Positions 29,221-40,642 of a stretch of DNA of 64,000 bases are shown here, in pieces. The stretch is from Siphonodentalium dalli. Lineage: Eukaryota; Mollusca; Scaphopoda; Gadilida; Siphonodentaliidae. Location of the stretch: positions 27,962,987-28,026,986 of the forward strand of contig CP136063.1 in NCBI GenBank assembly GCA_032622095.1, read 5' to 3'. Every line of letters starts with the position of its first letter. Within the stretch, counting starts at the first letter, position 1. The translations under genes and the position numbers were made by a program. The notes below the pieces were generated by a model, which made no database searches, was not told the origin of the DNA, and saw only the letters and a program-made list of their open reading frames with translations.

Positions 29221-32200
29221 ACCATAATTACACATCGATATTTAACCTGGTGTTCTCGTGGCGGGCAATGATTATCTGGTCTGGAGACCATAATTACACA
29301 TCGATATTTAACCTGGTGTTCTCATGGCGGACAATGATTATCTGTTCTGGAGATCATAATTAAACATCGATATTTAACCTGGAGTTCTCATGACGGGCAA
29401 TGATTATCTGTTCTGGAGACCGTAACTAAACATCGATTTCAGACCTGGAGATCTCATGGCGTGCAATGATTATCTGTTCTGGAGATCATAATTAAACATC
29501 GATATTTAACCTGGAGTTCTCATGACGGGCAATGATTATCTGTTCTGGAGACCATAACTAAACATCGATGTCAGACCTGGAGATCTCATGGCGTCCAATG
29601 ATTATCTGTTCTGGAGATCATAATTAAACATCGATATTTAACCTGGAGTTCTCAAGACGGGCAATGATTATCTGTTCTGGAAACCATAATTAAACAACGA
29701 TATTTAACCTGGAGTTCTCATGACGGGCAATGATTATCTGATCTGGAAACCATAATTAAACATCGATATTTAACTTGGAGTTCTCAAGACGGGCAATGAT
29801 TATCTGTTCTGGAAACCATAATTAAACATCGATATTTAACCTGGAGTTCTCATGACGGGCAATGATTATCTGTTCTGGAGACCATAATTAAACAGCGATA
29901 TTTAACCTGGAGTTCTCATGATGGGCAATGATTATCTGTTCTGGAGACCATAATTAAACATCGATATTTATCCTTGAGTTATTCATGGCGGGCAATGATT
30001 ATCTGTTCTGGAGACCGTAATTAAGCATCGATATTTAACCTGGAGTTCTGAAGACGGGCACTGATTATCTGTTATGGAGACCATAATCAAACATTGATAT
30101 TTAACCTTGAGTTATTCATGACGGGCACTGATTATCTGTTCTGGAGACCATAATCAAACAGCGATATTTAACCTTGAGTTATTCATGACGGGCAATGATT
30201 ATCTGTTCTGGAGACCATAATTAAACATCGATATTTATCCTTGAGTTATTCATGACGGGCACTGATTATCTGTTCTGGAGATCATAATCAAACAGCGATA
30301 TTTAACCTTGAGTTATTCACGACGGGCACTGATTATCTGTTCTGGAGACCATATTCAAACAGCGATATTTAACCTTGAGTTATGCATGACGGGCAATGAT
30401 TATCTGTTCTGGAGACCATAATTAAACATCGATATTTATCCTTGAGTTATTCATTACGGGCAATGATTATCTGTTATGGAGACCATAATTAAACATCGAT
30501 GTCAGACCTGGAGATCCCATGGCGTCCAATGATTATCTGTTCTGGAGATCATAATTAAACATCGATATTTAACCTGGAGTTCTCAAGACGGGCAATGATT
30601 AACTGTTCTGGAAACCATAATTAAACATCGATATTTAACCTGGAGTTCTCATGTTGGGCAATGATTATCTGTTCTGGAGACCATAATTAAACAGCGATAT
30701 TTATCCTTGAGTTATTCATGGCGGGCAATGATTATCTGTTCTGGAGACCGTAATAAAACATCAATATTTAACCTGGAGTTCTGAAGACGGGCACTGATTA
30801 TCTGTTCTGGAGACCATAATCAAACATCGATATTTAACCTTGAGTTATTCATGACGGGCACTGATTATCTGTTCTGGAGAATATAATCAAACAGCGATAT
30901 TTAACCTTGAGTTATTCATGACGGGCAATGATTATCTGTTCTGGAGACCATAATTAAACATCGATATTTATCCTTGAGTTATTCATGACGGGCAATGATT
31001 ATCTGTTCTGGAGACCATAATCAAACAGCGATATTTAACCTTGTGTTATTCATGACGGGCACTGATTATCTGTTCTGGAGACCATATTCAAACAGCGATA
31101 TTTAACCTTGAGTTATGCATGACGGGCAATGATTATCTGTTCTGGAGACCATAATTAAACATCGATATTTATCCTGGATTTATTCATGGCGGGCAATGAT
31201 TATCTGTTCTGGAGACCACAATTAAACATCGATATTTAACCTGGAGTTATTCATGACGGGCAATGATTATCTGTACTGGAGACCATAATTAGACATCGAT
31301 ATTTAACCTTGAGTTCTCATGGCGGGCAATGATTATCTGTTCTGGAGACCATAATTAAACATCGATATTTATCCTTGAGTTATTCATGGCGGGCAATGAT
31401 GATCTGTTCTGTAGACCGTAATTAAACATCGATATTTATCCTTGAGTTATTCATGGAGGGCAATGACTATCTGTTCTGTAGACCGTAATTAAACATCGAT
31501 ATTTAACCTGGAGTTATTCATGACGGGCAATGAGTATCTGTTCTGGAGACCATAATTAAACATCGATATTTAACCTGGATTTATTCATGACGGGCAATGA
31601 TTATCTGTTCTGGAGACGATAATTAAACATCGATATTTAACCTGGAGTTATTCATGTCGGGCAATGATTATCTGTTCTGGAGACGATAATTAAACATCGA
31701 TATTTAACCTGGAGTTCTCATGTCGGGCAATGATTATCTGTTCTGGAGACGATAATTAAACATCGATATTTAACCTGGAGTTCTCATGACGGGCAATGAT
31801 TATCTGTTCTGGAGACCATAATTAAACATCGATATTTAACCTGGAGTTCTCATGGCGGGCAATGACTATCTGTTCTGGAGACCATAACTGTACATCGATA
31901 TTTAACCTGGAGTTATTCATGACGGACAATGATTATCTGTTCTGGAGACCATAACTAAAGATCAATATCTAACCTGGAGTTCTCATGACCCTCAATGATT
32001 ATCTGTTATGGAGACCATAACTGAACATCGATATTTAACCTGGAGTTATTCATGACGGGCAATGATTATCTGTTCTGGAGGCCATAATTAAACACCTATA
32101 TTTAACCTGGAGTTCTCATGACGGGCAATGATTATCTGTTCTGGAGACCATAACTAAAGATCGATATTTAACATGGAGTTCACATGACCCTCAATGATTA

Positions 32201-32884
32201 TCTGTTATGGAAACTATAACTGAACATCGATATTTAATCTGGAGTTCTCATGACGGGCAATGATTATCTGTTCTGGAGACCACAATTAAACATCGATATT
32301 TAACCTGGTGTTCTCATGACGGGCAATGATTATCTCTTCTGGAGACCATAACAAAATATCGATATTTAACCTGGAGTTATTCATGCCGGGCAATGATTTT
32401 CTGCTCTGGAGACCATAATTAAACATCGATATGTATCCTGGAGTTCTCATGACGGCTAATGTTATCTGTTCGGGAGATCATAATTAAACATCGATATTTG
32501 TACTGGAGTTCTCATGACGGGCAATGATTATCTGTTCGGGAGACCATAATTAAATATCGATATTTAACCTGGAGTTCTCATGGCGGGCAATGGTTATCGG
32601 TTCCGGAGACCATAATTAAACATCGATATGTAACCTGGAGTTCTCATGACGGGCAATGACTATCTGTTCTGGAGACCATAATCAAACAGCGATATTTAAC
32701 CTGGAGTTATTCATGACGGGCAATGATTATCTGTTCTGGAGACCATAATCAAACAGCGATATTTAACCTGGAGTTATTCATGACGGGCACTGATTATCTG
32801 TTCTGGAGACTATAATCAAACAGCGATATTTAACCTTGAGTTATTCATGACGAGCGATGAATATCTGTTCTGGAGACCATAATT
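29220..32884 (+). repeat. Transitional satellite, right-arm vocabulary
   Basis: Satellite with variants absent or rare to its left but regular to its right of the inserted element. These include GATTTCAGACCTGG (29435; also 43239, 47416, 62604), GATGTCAGACC, GACCCTCAATG near 31988 and 32187, GCCGGGCAATGATTTTCTG near 32383, and GACGGCTAATGTTATC near 32453. The segment 31.29-32.95 kb follows the same monomer order as 40.64-42.31 kb, and 29.23-29.9 kb follows 43.03-43.7 kb. It is therefore a shuffled copy of the right-arm HOR. Confidence 0.88.
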
Positions 32885-35800
32885 AAACATCGATATTTAT
32901 CCTTGAGTTATTCATGACGGGCAATGATTATCTGTTCTGGAGACCATAATTAAACATCGACATTTAACCTGGAGTTATTCATGGCGGGCAATGATTATCT
33001 GTTCTGGAGATCATAATTAAAAATCGATATTTAACCTGGAGTTCTCATGACGGGCAATGAGTATCTGTTCTGGAGACCATAATTAAACATCGATATTTAA
33101 CCTGGATTTCTCATGACGGGCAATGATTATCTGATCTGGAGACCATAATTAAACATCGATATTTAACCTGGAGTCCTCAGGACGGGCAATGATTATCTGT
33201 TCTGGAGACCATAATCAAACATCGATAATTAACCTGGAGTTCTCATGACGGGCAATGATTATCTGTTCTGGAGACCATAATTAAACATCGATATTTAACA
33301 TGGAGTTCTCATGACGGGCAATGATTATCTGTTCTGGAGACCATAATTAAACATCGATATTTAACCTGGAGTCCTTAGGACGGGCAATGATTATCTGTTC
33401 TGGAGATCATAACTAAACATGGATATTTAACCTGGAGTTCTCATGACGGGCAATGATTATCTGTTCTGGAGACCACAATTACACGTCGATATTTAACCTT
33501 GTGTTCTCATGGCGGGCAATGATTATCTGTTCTGGAGACCATAATTAAACATCGATATTTAACCTGGAGTTCTCATGGCGGGCAATGGTTATCTGTTCTA
33601 AAGACCATAATTAAACATCGATATTTAACCTGGAGTACTCATGACGGGCAATGATTATCTGTTCTGGAGACCATAATTAAATATCGATAATTAACCTGGA
33701 GTTATTCATGACGGGCAATGACTATCTTTTCCGGAGACCATAATTAAACATCGATATTTAGCATTGAGTTATTCATGGCGTGCAATTATTATCTGTTCTG
33801 GAGACCATAATTACACATCGATATTTAACCTGGTGTTCTCGTGGCGGGCAATGATTATCTGGTCTGGAGACCATAATTACACATCGATATTTAACCTGGA
33901 TTTATTCATGGCGGGCAATGATTATCTGTTCTGGAGACCATAATTAAACATCGATATTTAACCTGGATTTATTCATGGCGGGCAATGATTATCTGTTCTG
34001 GAGACCACAATTAAACATCGATATTTAACCTGGATTTATTCATGACGGGCAATGATTATCTGTTCTGGAGACCATAATTAGACATCGATATTTAACCTTG
34101 AGTTCTCATGGCGGGCAATGATTATCTGTTCTGGAGACCATAATTAAACATCGATATTTATCCTTGAGTTATTCATGGCGGGCAATGATGATCTGTTCTG
34201 TAGACCGTAATTAAACATCGATATTTATCCTTGAGTTATTCATGGCGGGCAATGACTATCTGTTCTGTAGACCGTAATTAAACATCGATATTTATCCTTG
34301 AGTTATTCATGACGGGCAATGATTATCTGTTCTGGAGACCATAATTAAACATCGACATTTAACCTGGAGTTATTCATGGCGGGCAATGATTATCTGTTCT
34401 GGAGATCATAATTAAAAATCGATATTTAACCTGGAGTTCTCATGACGGGCAATGAGTATCTGTTCTGGAGACCATAATTAAACATCGATATTTAACCTGG
34501 ATTTCTCATGACGGGCAATGATTATCTGATCTGGAGACCATAATTAAACATCGATATTTAACCTGGAGTCCTCAGGACGGGCAATGATTATCTGTTCTGG
34601 AGACCATAATCAAACATCGATAATTAACCTGGAGTTCTCATGACGGGCAATGATTATCTGTTCTGGAGACCATAATTAAACATCGATATTTAACATGGAG
34701 TTCTCATGACGGGCAATGATTATCTGTTCTGGAGACCATAATTAAACATCGATATTTAACCTGGAGTCCTTAGGACGGGCAATGATTATCTGTTCTGGAG
34801 ATCATAACTAAACATGGATATTTAACCTGGAGTTCTCATGACGGGCAATGATTATCTGTTCTGGAGACCACAATTACACGTCGATATTTAACCTTGTGTT
34901 CTCATGGCGGGCAATGATTATCTGTTCTGGAGACCATAATTAAACATCGATATTTAACCTGGAGTTCTCATGGCGGGCAATGGTTATCTGTTCTAAAGAC
35001 CATAATTAAACATCGATATTTAACCTGGAGTACTCATGACGGGCAATGATTATCTGTTCTGGAGACCATAATTAAATATCGATAATTAACCTGGAGTTAT
35101 TCATGACGGGCAATGACTATCTTTTCTGGAGACCATAATTAAACATCGATATTTAGCATTGAGTTATTCATGGCGTGCAATTATTATCTGTTCTGGAGAC
35201 CATAATTACACATCGATATTTAACCTGGTGTTCTCGTGGCGGGCAATGATTATCTGGTCTGGAGACCATAATAACACATCGATATTTAACCTGGATTTAT
35301 TCATGGCGGGCAATGATTATCTGTTCTGGAGACCATAATTAAACATCGATATTTAACCTGGATTTATTCATGGCGGGCAATGATTATCTGTTCTGGAGAC
35401 CACAATTAAACATCGATATTTAACCTGGATTTATTCATGACGGGCAATGATTATCTGTTCTGGAGACCATAATTAAACATCGATATTTAACCTGGAGTTC
35501 TCATGGCGGGCAATGATTATCTGTTCTGGAGACCATAATTAAACATCGATATTTATCCTTGAGTTATTCATGGCGGGCAATGATGATCTGTTCTGTAGAC
35601 CGTAATTAAACATCGATATTTATCCTTGAGTTATTCATGGCGGGCAATGACTATCTGTTCTGTAGACCGTAATTAAACATCGATATTTATCCTTGAGTTA
35701 TTCATGACGGGCAATGATTATCTGTTCTGGAGACCATAATTAAACATCGACATTTAACCTGGAGTTATTCATGGCGGGCAATGATTATCTGTTCTGGAGA

Positions 35801-38380
35801 TCATAATTAAAAATCGATATTTAACCTGGAGTTCTCATGACGGGCAATGAGTATCTGTTCTGGAGACCATAATTAAACATCGATATTTAACCTGGATTTC
35901 TCATGACGGGCAATGATTATCTGATCTGGAGACCATAATTAAACATCGATATTTAACCTGGAGTCCTCAGGACGGGCAATGATTATCTGTTCTGGAGACC
36001 ATAATCAAACATCGATAATTAACCTGGAGTTCTCATGACGGGCAATGATTATCTGTTCTGGAGACCATAATTAAACATCGATATTTAACATGGAGTTCTC
36101 ATGACGGGCAATGATTATCTGTTCTGGAGACCATAATTAAACATCGATATTTAACCTGGAGTCCTTAGGACGGGCAATGATTATCTGTTCTGGAGATCAT
36201 AACTAAACATGGATATTTAACCTGGAGTTCTCATGACGGGCAATGATTATCTGTTCTGGAGACCACAATTACACGTCGATATTTAACCTTGTGTTCTCAT
36301 GGCGGGCAATGATTATCTGTTCTGGAGACCATAATTAAACATCGATATTTAACCTGGAGTTCTCATGGCGGGCAATGGTTATCTGTTCTAAAGACCATAA
36401 TTAAACATCGATATTTAACCTGGAGTACTCATGACGGGCAATGATTATCTGTTCTGGAGACCATAATTAAATATCGATAATTAACCTGGAGTTATTCATG
36501 ACGGGCAATGACTATCTTTTCTGGAGACCATAATTAAACATCGATATTTAGCATTGAGTTATTCATGGCGTGCAATTATTATCTGTTCTGGAGACCATAA
36601 TTACACATCGATATTTAACCTGGTGTTCTCGTGGCGGGCAATGATTATCTGGTCTGGAGACCATAATTACACATCGATATTTAACCTGGATTTATTCATG
36701 GCGGGCAATGATTATCTGTTCTGGAGACCATAATTAAACATCGATATTTAACCTGGATTTATTCATGGCGGGCAATGATTATCTGTTCTGGAGACCACAA
36801 TTAAACATCGATATTTAACCTGGATTTATTCATGACGGGCAATTATTATCTGTTCTGGAGACCATAATTAAACATCGATATTTAACCTGGAGTTCTCATG
36901 GCGGGCAATGATTATCTGTTCTGGAGACCATAATTAAACATCGATATTTATCCTTGAGTTATTCATGGCGGGCAATGATTATCTGTTCTGTAGACCGTAA
37001 TTAAACATCGATATTTATCCTTGAGTTATTCATGGCGGGCAATGACTATCTGTTCTGTAGACCGTAATTAAACATCGATATTTATCCTTGAGTTATTCAT
37101 GACGGGCAATGATTATCTGTTCTGGAGACCATAATTAAACATCGACATTTAACCTGGAGTTATTCATGGCGGGCAATGATTATCTGTTCTGGAGATCATA
37201 ATTAAAAATCGATATTTAACCTGGAGTTCTCATGACGGGCAATGAGTATCTGTTCTGGAGACCATAATTAAACATCGATATTTAACCTGGATTTCTCATG
37301 ACGGGCAATGATTATCTGATCTGGAGACCATAATTAAACATCGATATTTAACCTGGAGTCCTCAGGACGGGCAATGATTATCTGTTCTGGAGACCATAAT
37401 CAAACATCGATAATTAACCTGGAGTTCTCATGACGGGCAATGATTATCTGTTCTGGAGACCATAATTAAACATCGATATTTAACATGGAGTTCTCATGAC
37501 GGGCAATGATTATCTGTTCTGGAGACCATAATTAAACATCGATATTTAACCTGGAGTCCTTAGGACGGGCAATGATTATCTGTTCTGGAGATCATAACTA
37601 AACATGGATATTTAACCTGGAGTTCTCATGACGGGCAATGATTATCTGTTCTGGAGACCACAATTACACGTCGATATTTAACCTTGTGTTCTCATGGCGG
37701 GCAATGATTATCTGTTCTGGAGACCATAATTAAACATCGATATTTAACCTGGAGTTCTCATGGCGGGCAATGGTTATCTGTTCTAAAGACCATAATTAAA
37801 CATCGATATTTAACCTGGAGTACTCATGACGGGCAATGATTATCTGTTCTGGAGACCATAATTAAATATCGATAATTAACCTGGAGTTATTCATGACGGG
37901 CAATGACTATCTTTTCTGGAGACCATAATTAAACATCGATATTTAGCATTGAGTTATTCATGGCGTGCAATTATTATCTGTTCTGGAGACCATAATTACA
38001 CATCGATATTTAACCTGGTGTTCTCGTGGCGGGCAATGATTATCTGGTCTGGAGACCATAATTACACATCGATATTTAACCTGGATTTATTCATGGCGGG
38101 CAATGATTATCTGTTCTGGAGACCATAATTAAACATCGATATTTAACCTGGATTTATTCATGGCGGGCAATGATTATCTGTTCTGGAGACCACAATTAAA
38201 CATCGATATTTAACCTGGATTTATTCATGACGGGCAATGATTATCTGTTCTGGAGACCATAATTAAACATCGATATTTAACCTGGAGTTCTCATGGCGGG
38301 CAATGATTATCTGTTCTGGAGACCATAATTAAACATCGATATTTATCCTTGAGTTATTCATTGCGGGCAATGATTATCTG
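32885..38380 (+). repeat. 1395-bp HOR (21 monomers), about 3.9 copies
   Basis: The most regular HOR in the window. The TAAAG marker lies at 33599, 34994, 36389 and 37784, and the CGACATTT variant at 32958, 34353, 35748 and 37143, so every interval is exactly 1395 bp. Each unit carries the same order of rare variants: AGATCATAATTAAAAATCG, GAGTATCTG, GATCTGGAGACC inside a full-length monomer, TCCTCAGGACGGG, TCCTTAGGACGGG, CACAATTACACGTCG, TAAAG, and TTAGCATTGAG. Few differences between copies are visible; for instance, the AATTAGAC of copy 1 near 34079 is AATTAAAC in copy 2. The same monomer order exists once in 42.31-43.1 kb, the likely parent segment. Confidence 0.95.
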
Positions 38381-38463
38381 TTCTCGAGACCATAATTAAA
38401 CATCGATATTTAACCTGGAGTTATTCATGACGGGCAATGATTATCTGTACTGGAGACCATAAT
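38381..38463 (+). repeat. Satellite abutting the insertion
   Basis: One monomer plus the truncated 5' part of the next one. It includes the diagnostic CTGTACTGGAGACC, and the satellite is cut after CCATAAT at 38463 by the inserted element. The sequence here matches the segment just before 48406 and before 51259, not the 1395-bp unit. The insertion site therefore belongs to the right-arm HOR family. Confidence 0.9.
38459..38463. repeat. Target site duplication ATAAT, left
   Basis: ATAAT belongs to the satellite consensus CCATAATTA. It is followed by the element end AGTCTGG. The base before it is C on the left and T on the right of the element, and the base after it also differs, so the duplication is exactly 5 bp. 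Confidence 0.85.
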
Positions 38464-38612
38464 AGTCTGGCTGTCGGGCTGAAAATATAAGGTCTACCAG
38501 GAAAAAAATCTTAACAAGCTAAATTTGGTATCGTTGGAAAGAGAAGATCTTCATGTATAACATATCCAAAATCCGCTAAAATCCGCTTTGGGGAAAATGT
38601 TTTACAGCGCCC
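38464..38612 (+). repeat. Terminal inverted repeat, left arm
   Basis: Pairs with 40492-40637 on the opposite strand. Identity is patchy. The 7-bp tip AGTCTGG, TTAACAAGCT (38511-38520) and a 42-bp core (38557-38598) are exact matches to the right arm, as is GCGCCC at 38607-38612. The stretches between are diverged and differ slightly in length. The 42-bp core contains the direct repeat AAAATCCGCT AAAATCCGCT followed by TTGGGGAAAAT. Confidence 0.85.
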
Positions 38613-40491
38613 TGAATAGGGGTGGGTTCTAACGTAAATTATTAAGGTAAGTATACGATATGTTATGGCATAGGGATTACGTAGTTGTACAACTATGTGT
38701 AAAATTGGAGCAACGGAGCGAATAGAGTGACACGGACAGAAAATAATACAATCGCGGCCATAAAATGGCTGTCAAAATGGCCGCAACTCCAAAACATACC
38801 ACGACGAAAGCAACGTATTGAATAACCATATAGGAATGAACATACGTATTATTAATGTACATTCATGTTGTTTAGTATCTTTAAAGGTACACAATTCATT
38901 AAACTATCCATCTGAATGATGTATTGGTCATTTCAACGCAAGTCAAACCCAATGGTTAAAGTTCTGTTTTTTAGCTTATCCAACATCCAACTGTCCGGAC
39001 AAAATATAATAATTTTTGTCATGCAACACAAAGTAATGTTTCGCCATGCAGTGTATGGTAGTTTCACTGGACATTGTGATTAATTATTGAATGTAACACA
39101 TACACCGAAGTGCACACCCTTGTGGTATAAAGACTAGTTAGATTTATGGAATTTGCTGCACTTTCCGTGATAATATGCCATACACATATGTCCCAATGAT
39201 TATCACACTGCAAAGAAACATCAATATCTTCAATAGATTAGCGCCACATCTCACGAGATCAAAGAGATGGTACATCTTACAGATTATTTAAGACTAATTT
39301 TCACGCGGCTACCAAACCGGTTTATTATTGGAACATTTTGTTCAAATTACTTCAGTCCCCACTTTACAACTGGGATATACTACCACACAATACACAATAT
39401 TAATGTTCAGTATCGTTTTGTTTTAAAATATCTTACCAGTACCACCCACATGATTGTGCTAAATAGCAAGTGTTCATCGTTTAAAGCTGTTATTTCAGCG
39501 TTGAACATTCGCTAAATATTGCTATTTGTGGTTTTGTGTACAGCAACTATATGTAACTTTAGGGATAAGGGGCAAACGCGGTGATGCGGTTGCAGAAATC
39601 GTAGTAATTTTCGCATATATGTGGCTTCGTTGAATATAACGAAATATAATTTCCAGATATAAATACAATCTCAGCCACAGAATATGTAAACTATATTGGT
39701 CAAGTTTAGAATTTATTGAAGATAGGCTTTGTACTCCTCTGTGTTTTTGATAAATTGTGTTCATTATATACCACCATGCATTCTTGTGATAAAAGCGAAA
39801 TATTCGTGTTTTGTCACCTGATTGGAGGCAACTATGATTACTATTTTGAGATAGAGACAATGGAATCTTCACATTTGACCCAAAACTGTATGCATATATC
39901 TTATATTGTTCCATAGCAGTGCATTTTGAAAGGGTTAATTTTGGAGATATCAAAATAAATGATGATCGGTCACATTCACGAGACTACTCTGACGACATAT
40001 ATTTCTGCTTCTAGGAAACATCACAGAATCAATACATCCATATCAAATCGCATTTAACTGTTTAATTACACATATAATCACACGATTCAACATAAAAAGT
40101 ACATATAAAACTGCGTTATTGTTCCGTTTATGTGTGCCCGAAAGTCCAGATTTAACCGTTGCATGAGACCCTGCTTTCGATTGCTCTCTCGTGAGATTCA
40201 TTAGGGAGAATTCTTACATCTCTGATCAAACGTTTCTCTTATACTCTGCAATGAATATCCTCAAATAATTCGAGCGTTTGTTCTATCTTATAGGACTAGC
40301 AATTACATGTTTCACAAAGTATAAATTTCATTCACTTTTCTCCATTTTGGCGTCCGTTTTGGGAAAGACATTCTACAAATATGGTTTACGGCTTAACATT
40401 GTTTGTCAATATTAAAATTTATAGCGAATTTGGCATTAATTGTTGCATCTACCGCAGAAATTCAACAATTTCAGATATTAACAATCATATT
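38613..40491. other. Transposon interior, no recognisable gene
   Basis: About 1.88 kb of AT-rich unique sequence between the inverted repeats. The longest open frame is 143 codons on the minus strand (39522-39953). Its translation is rich in S, Y, I and K and shows no transposase motif that I recognise, such as a DDE/DDD triad in context, a zinc finger or an HTH. Smaller frames of 61-82 codons (38677-38862, 39267-39515) look like chance. There is no tRNA-like or rRNA-like segment. One small hairpin is listed separately. The interior could be a decayed transposase region or unrelated filler of a non-autonomous element. Confidence 0.6.
38754..38784. repeat. Small inverted repeat (8-bp arms)
   Basis: GCGGCCAT at 38754-38761 pairs perfectly with ATGGCCGC at 38777-38784 across a 15-base loop that itself contains ATGGCT. 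It is GC-rich against an AT-rich background and lies about 140 bp inside the left inverted repeat. Role unknown; it may be a subterminal structure of the element or chance. Confidence 0.45.
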
Positions 40492-40637
40492 GGGCGCCAT
40501 CTTGAATAGAGAATTTTCCCCAAAGCGGATTTTAGCGGATTTTGGATATGTTATTCCTCAGATTCTTCCCGACAAAATTACACCAAAAACAGCTTGTTAA
40601 TAATTTTTTCTAGGTCCAATGCTTAAACGACCAGACT
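40492..40637 (-). repeat. Terminal inverted repeat, right arm
   Basis: Inverted counterpart of 38464-38612. The exact 42-bp core is 40513-40554, AGCTTGTTAA is 40591-40600, GGGCGC is 40492-40497 and the tip CCAGACT is 40631-40637. The blocks are in the same order and at similar spacing as in the left arm, which rules out a chance palindrome. Confidence 0.85.
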
Positions 40638-40642
40638 ATAAT
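40638..40642. repeat. Target site duplication ATAAT, right
   Basis: Second copy of ATAAT, directly after the terminal CCAGACT and followed by TAGACATCG of the satellite. A two-base TA duplication would leave CCATAATATAATTAG as the empty site, which is not a satellite sequence, so the 5-bp reading is preferred. Confidence 0.85.

Larger units (their letters stand above)
1..38463 (+). repeat. 66/67-bp satellite array, left arm
   Basis: Uninterrupted head-to-tail tandem repeat. A clean 66-bp monomer is 934-999 and a clean 67-bp monomer is 201-267. Each begins AACATCGATATTTAACC, continues with CTGGAGTTCTCATGACGGGC and CAATGATTATCTGTTCTGG, and ends AGACCATAATTA. The two length classes differ by GTTCTCATG (66) against GTTATTCATG (67). 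Common variants are ACG/GCG/TCG after the CAT, TTATCCTTGAG for TTAACCTGGAG, AATCAAACAGCG for AATTAAACATCG, and GAGACG for GAGACC. Most monomers carry ATCGAT, so a ClaI digest should give a ladder. No inverted monomer, gap or unrelated insertion was seen before 38464. The array continues past the left window edge. Family unknown; the satellite nature is certain. Confidence 0.98.
38464..40637. mobile_element. 2174-bp putative non-autonomous DNA transposon
   Basis: The only unrelated DNA in the window. Both ends read AGTCTGG inward (AGTCTGG at 38464-38470, CCAGACT at 40631-40637) and are parts of imperfect terminal inverted repeats of about 147 bp. The satellite sequence ATAAT occurs directly on both sides (38459-38463 and 40638-40642). 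Removing the element and one ATAAT restores the ordinary sequence GACCATAATTAGACATCG, which is present uninterrupted near 31290, 44825, 48405, 51258 and 55557. This is the signature of a cut-and-paste transposon. No transposase-like protein is recognisable in the ~1.9-kb interior, so it is probably a non-autonomous derivative. The superfamily is not assigned. A 5-bp duplication occurs in Transib, but the ends do not start with CAC, so Transib is unlikely. Confidence 0.85.

Noticed and set aside
1-38463. CRISPR array, since short repeats recur at regular spacing.
   Set aside because: There are no unique spacers: the whole 66-67-bp period is repeated, and no cas gene is present.
38677-38862. 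61-codon minus-strand frame with a hydrophobic stretch as a small membrane protein.
   Set aside because: It overlaps the GC-rich inverted repeat of the element, and no homology or context supports expression. Hydrophobic stretches are common in T-rich frames.
39194-39204. CAATGATTATC inside the element matches the satellite core.
   Set aside because: An 11-base match in AT-rich DNA with no similarity on either side; treated as chance.
39522-39953. 143-codon minus-strand open frame in the inserted element as a transposase gene.
   Set aside because: No recognisable motif, an AT-rich random-looking composition, and too short for a transposase. Frames of this length can occur by chance.
40403-40600. 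65-codon plus-strand frame at the right end of the element.
   Set aside because: It runs through the right terminal inverted repeat, so its sequence is explained by the repeat structure.
38462-40639. TA target duplication (mariner-like), reading the ends as TAGTCTGG and CCAGACTA.
   Set aside because: Removing the element with a TA duplication leaves CCATAATATAATTAG, which is not found in the satellite. The ATAAT reading restores an existing satellite sequence exactly.
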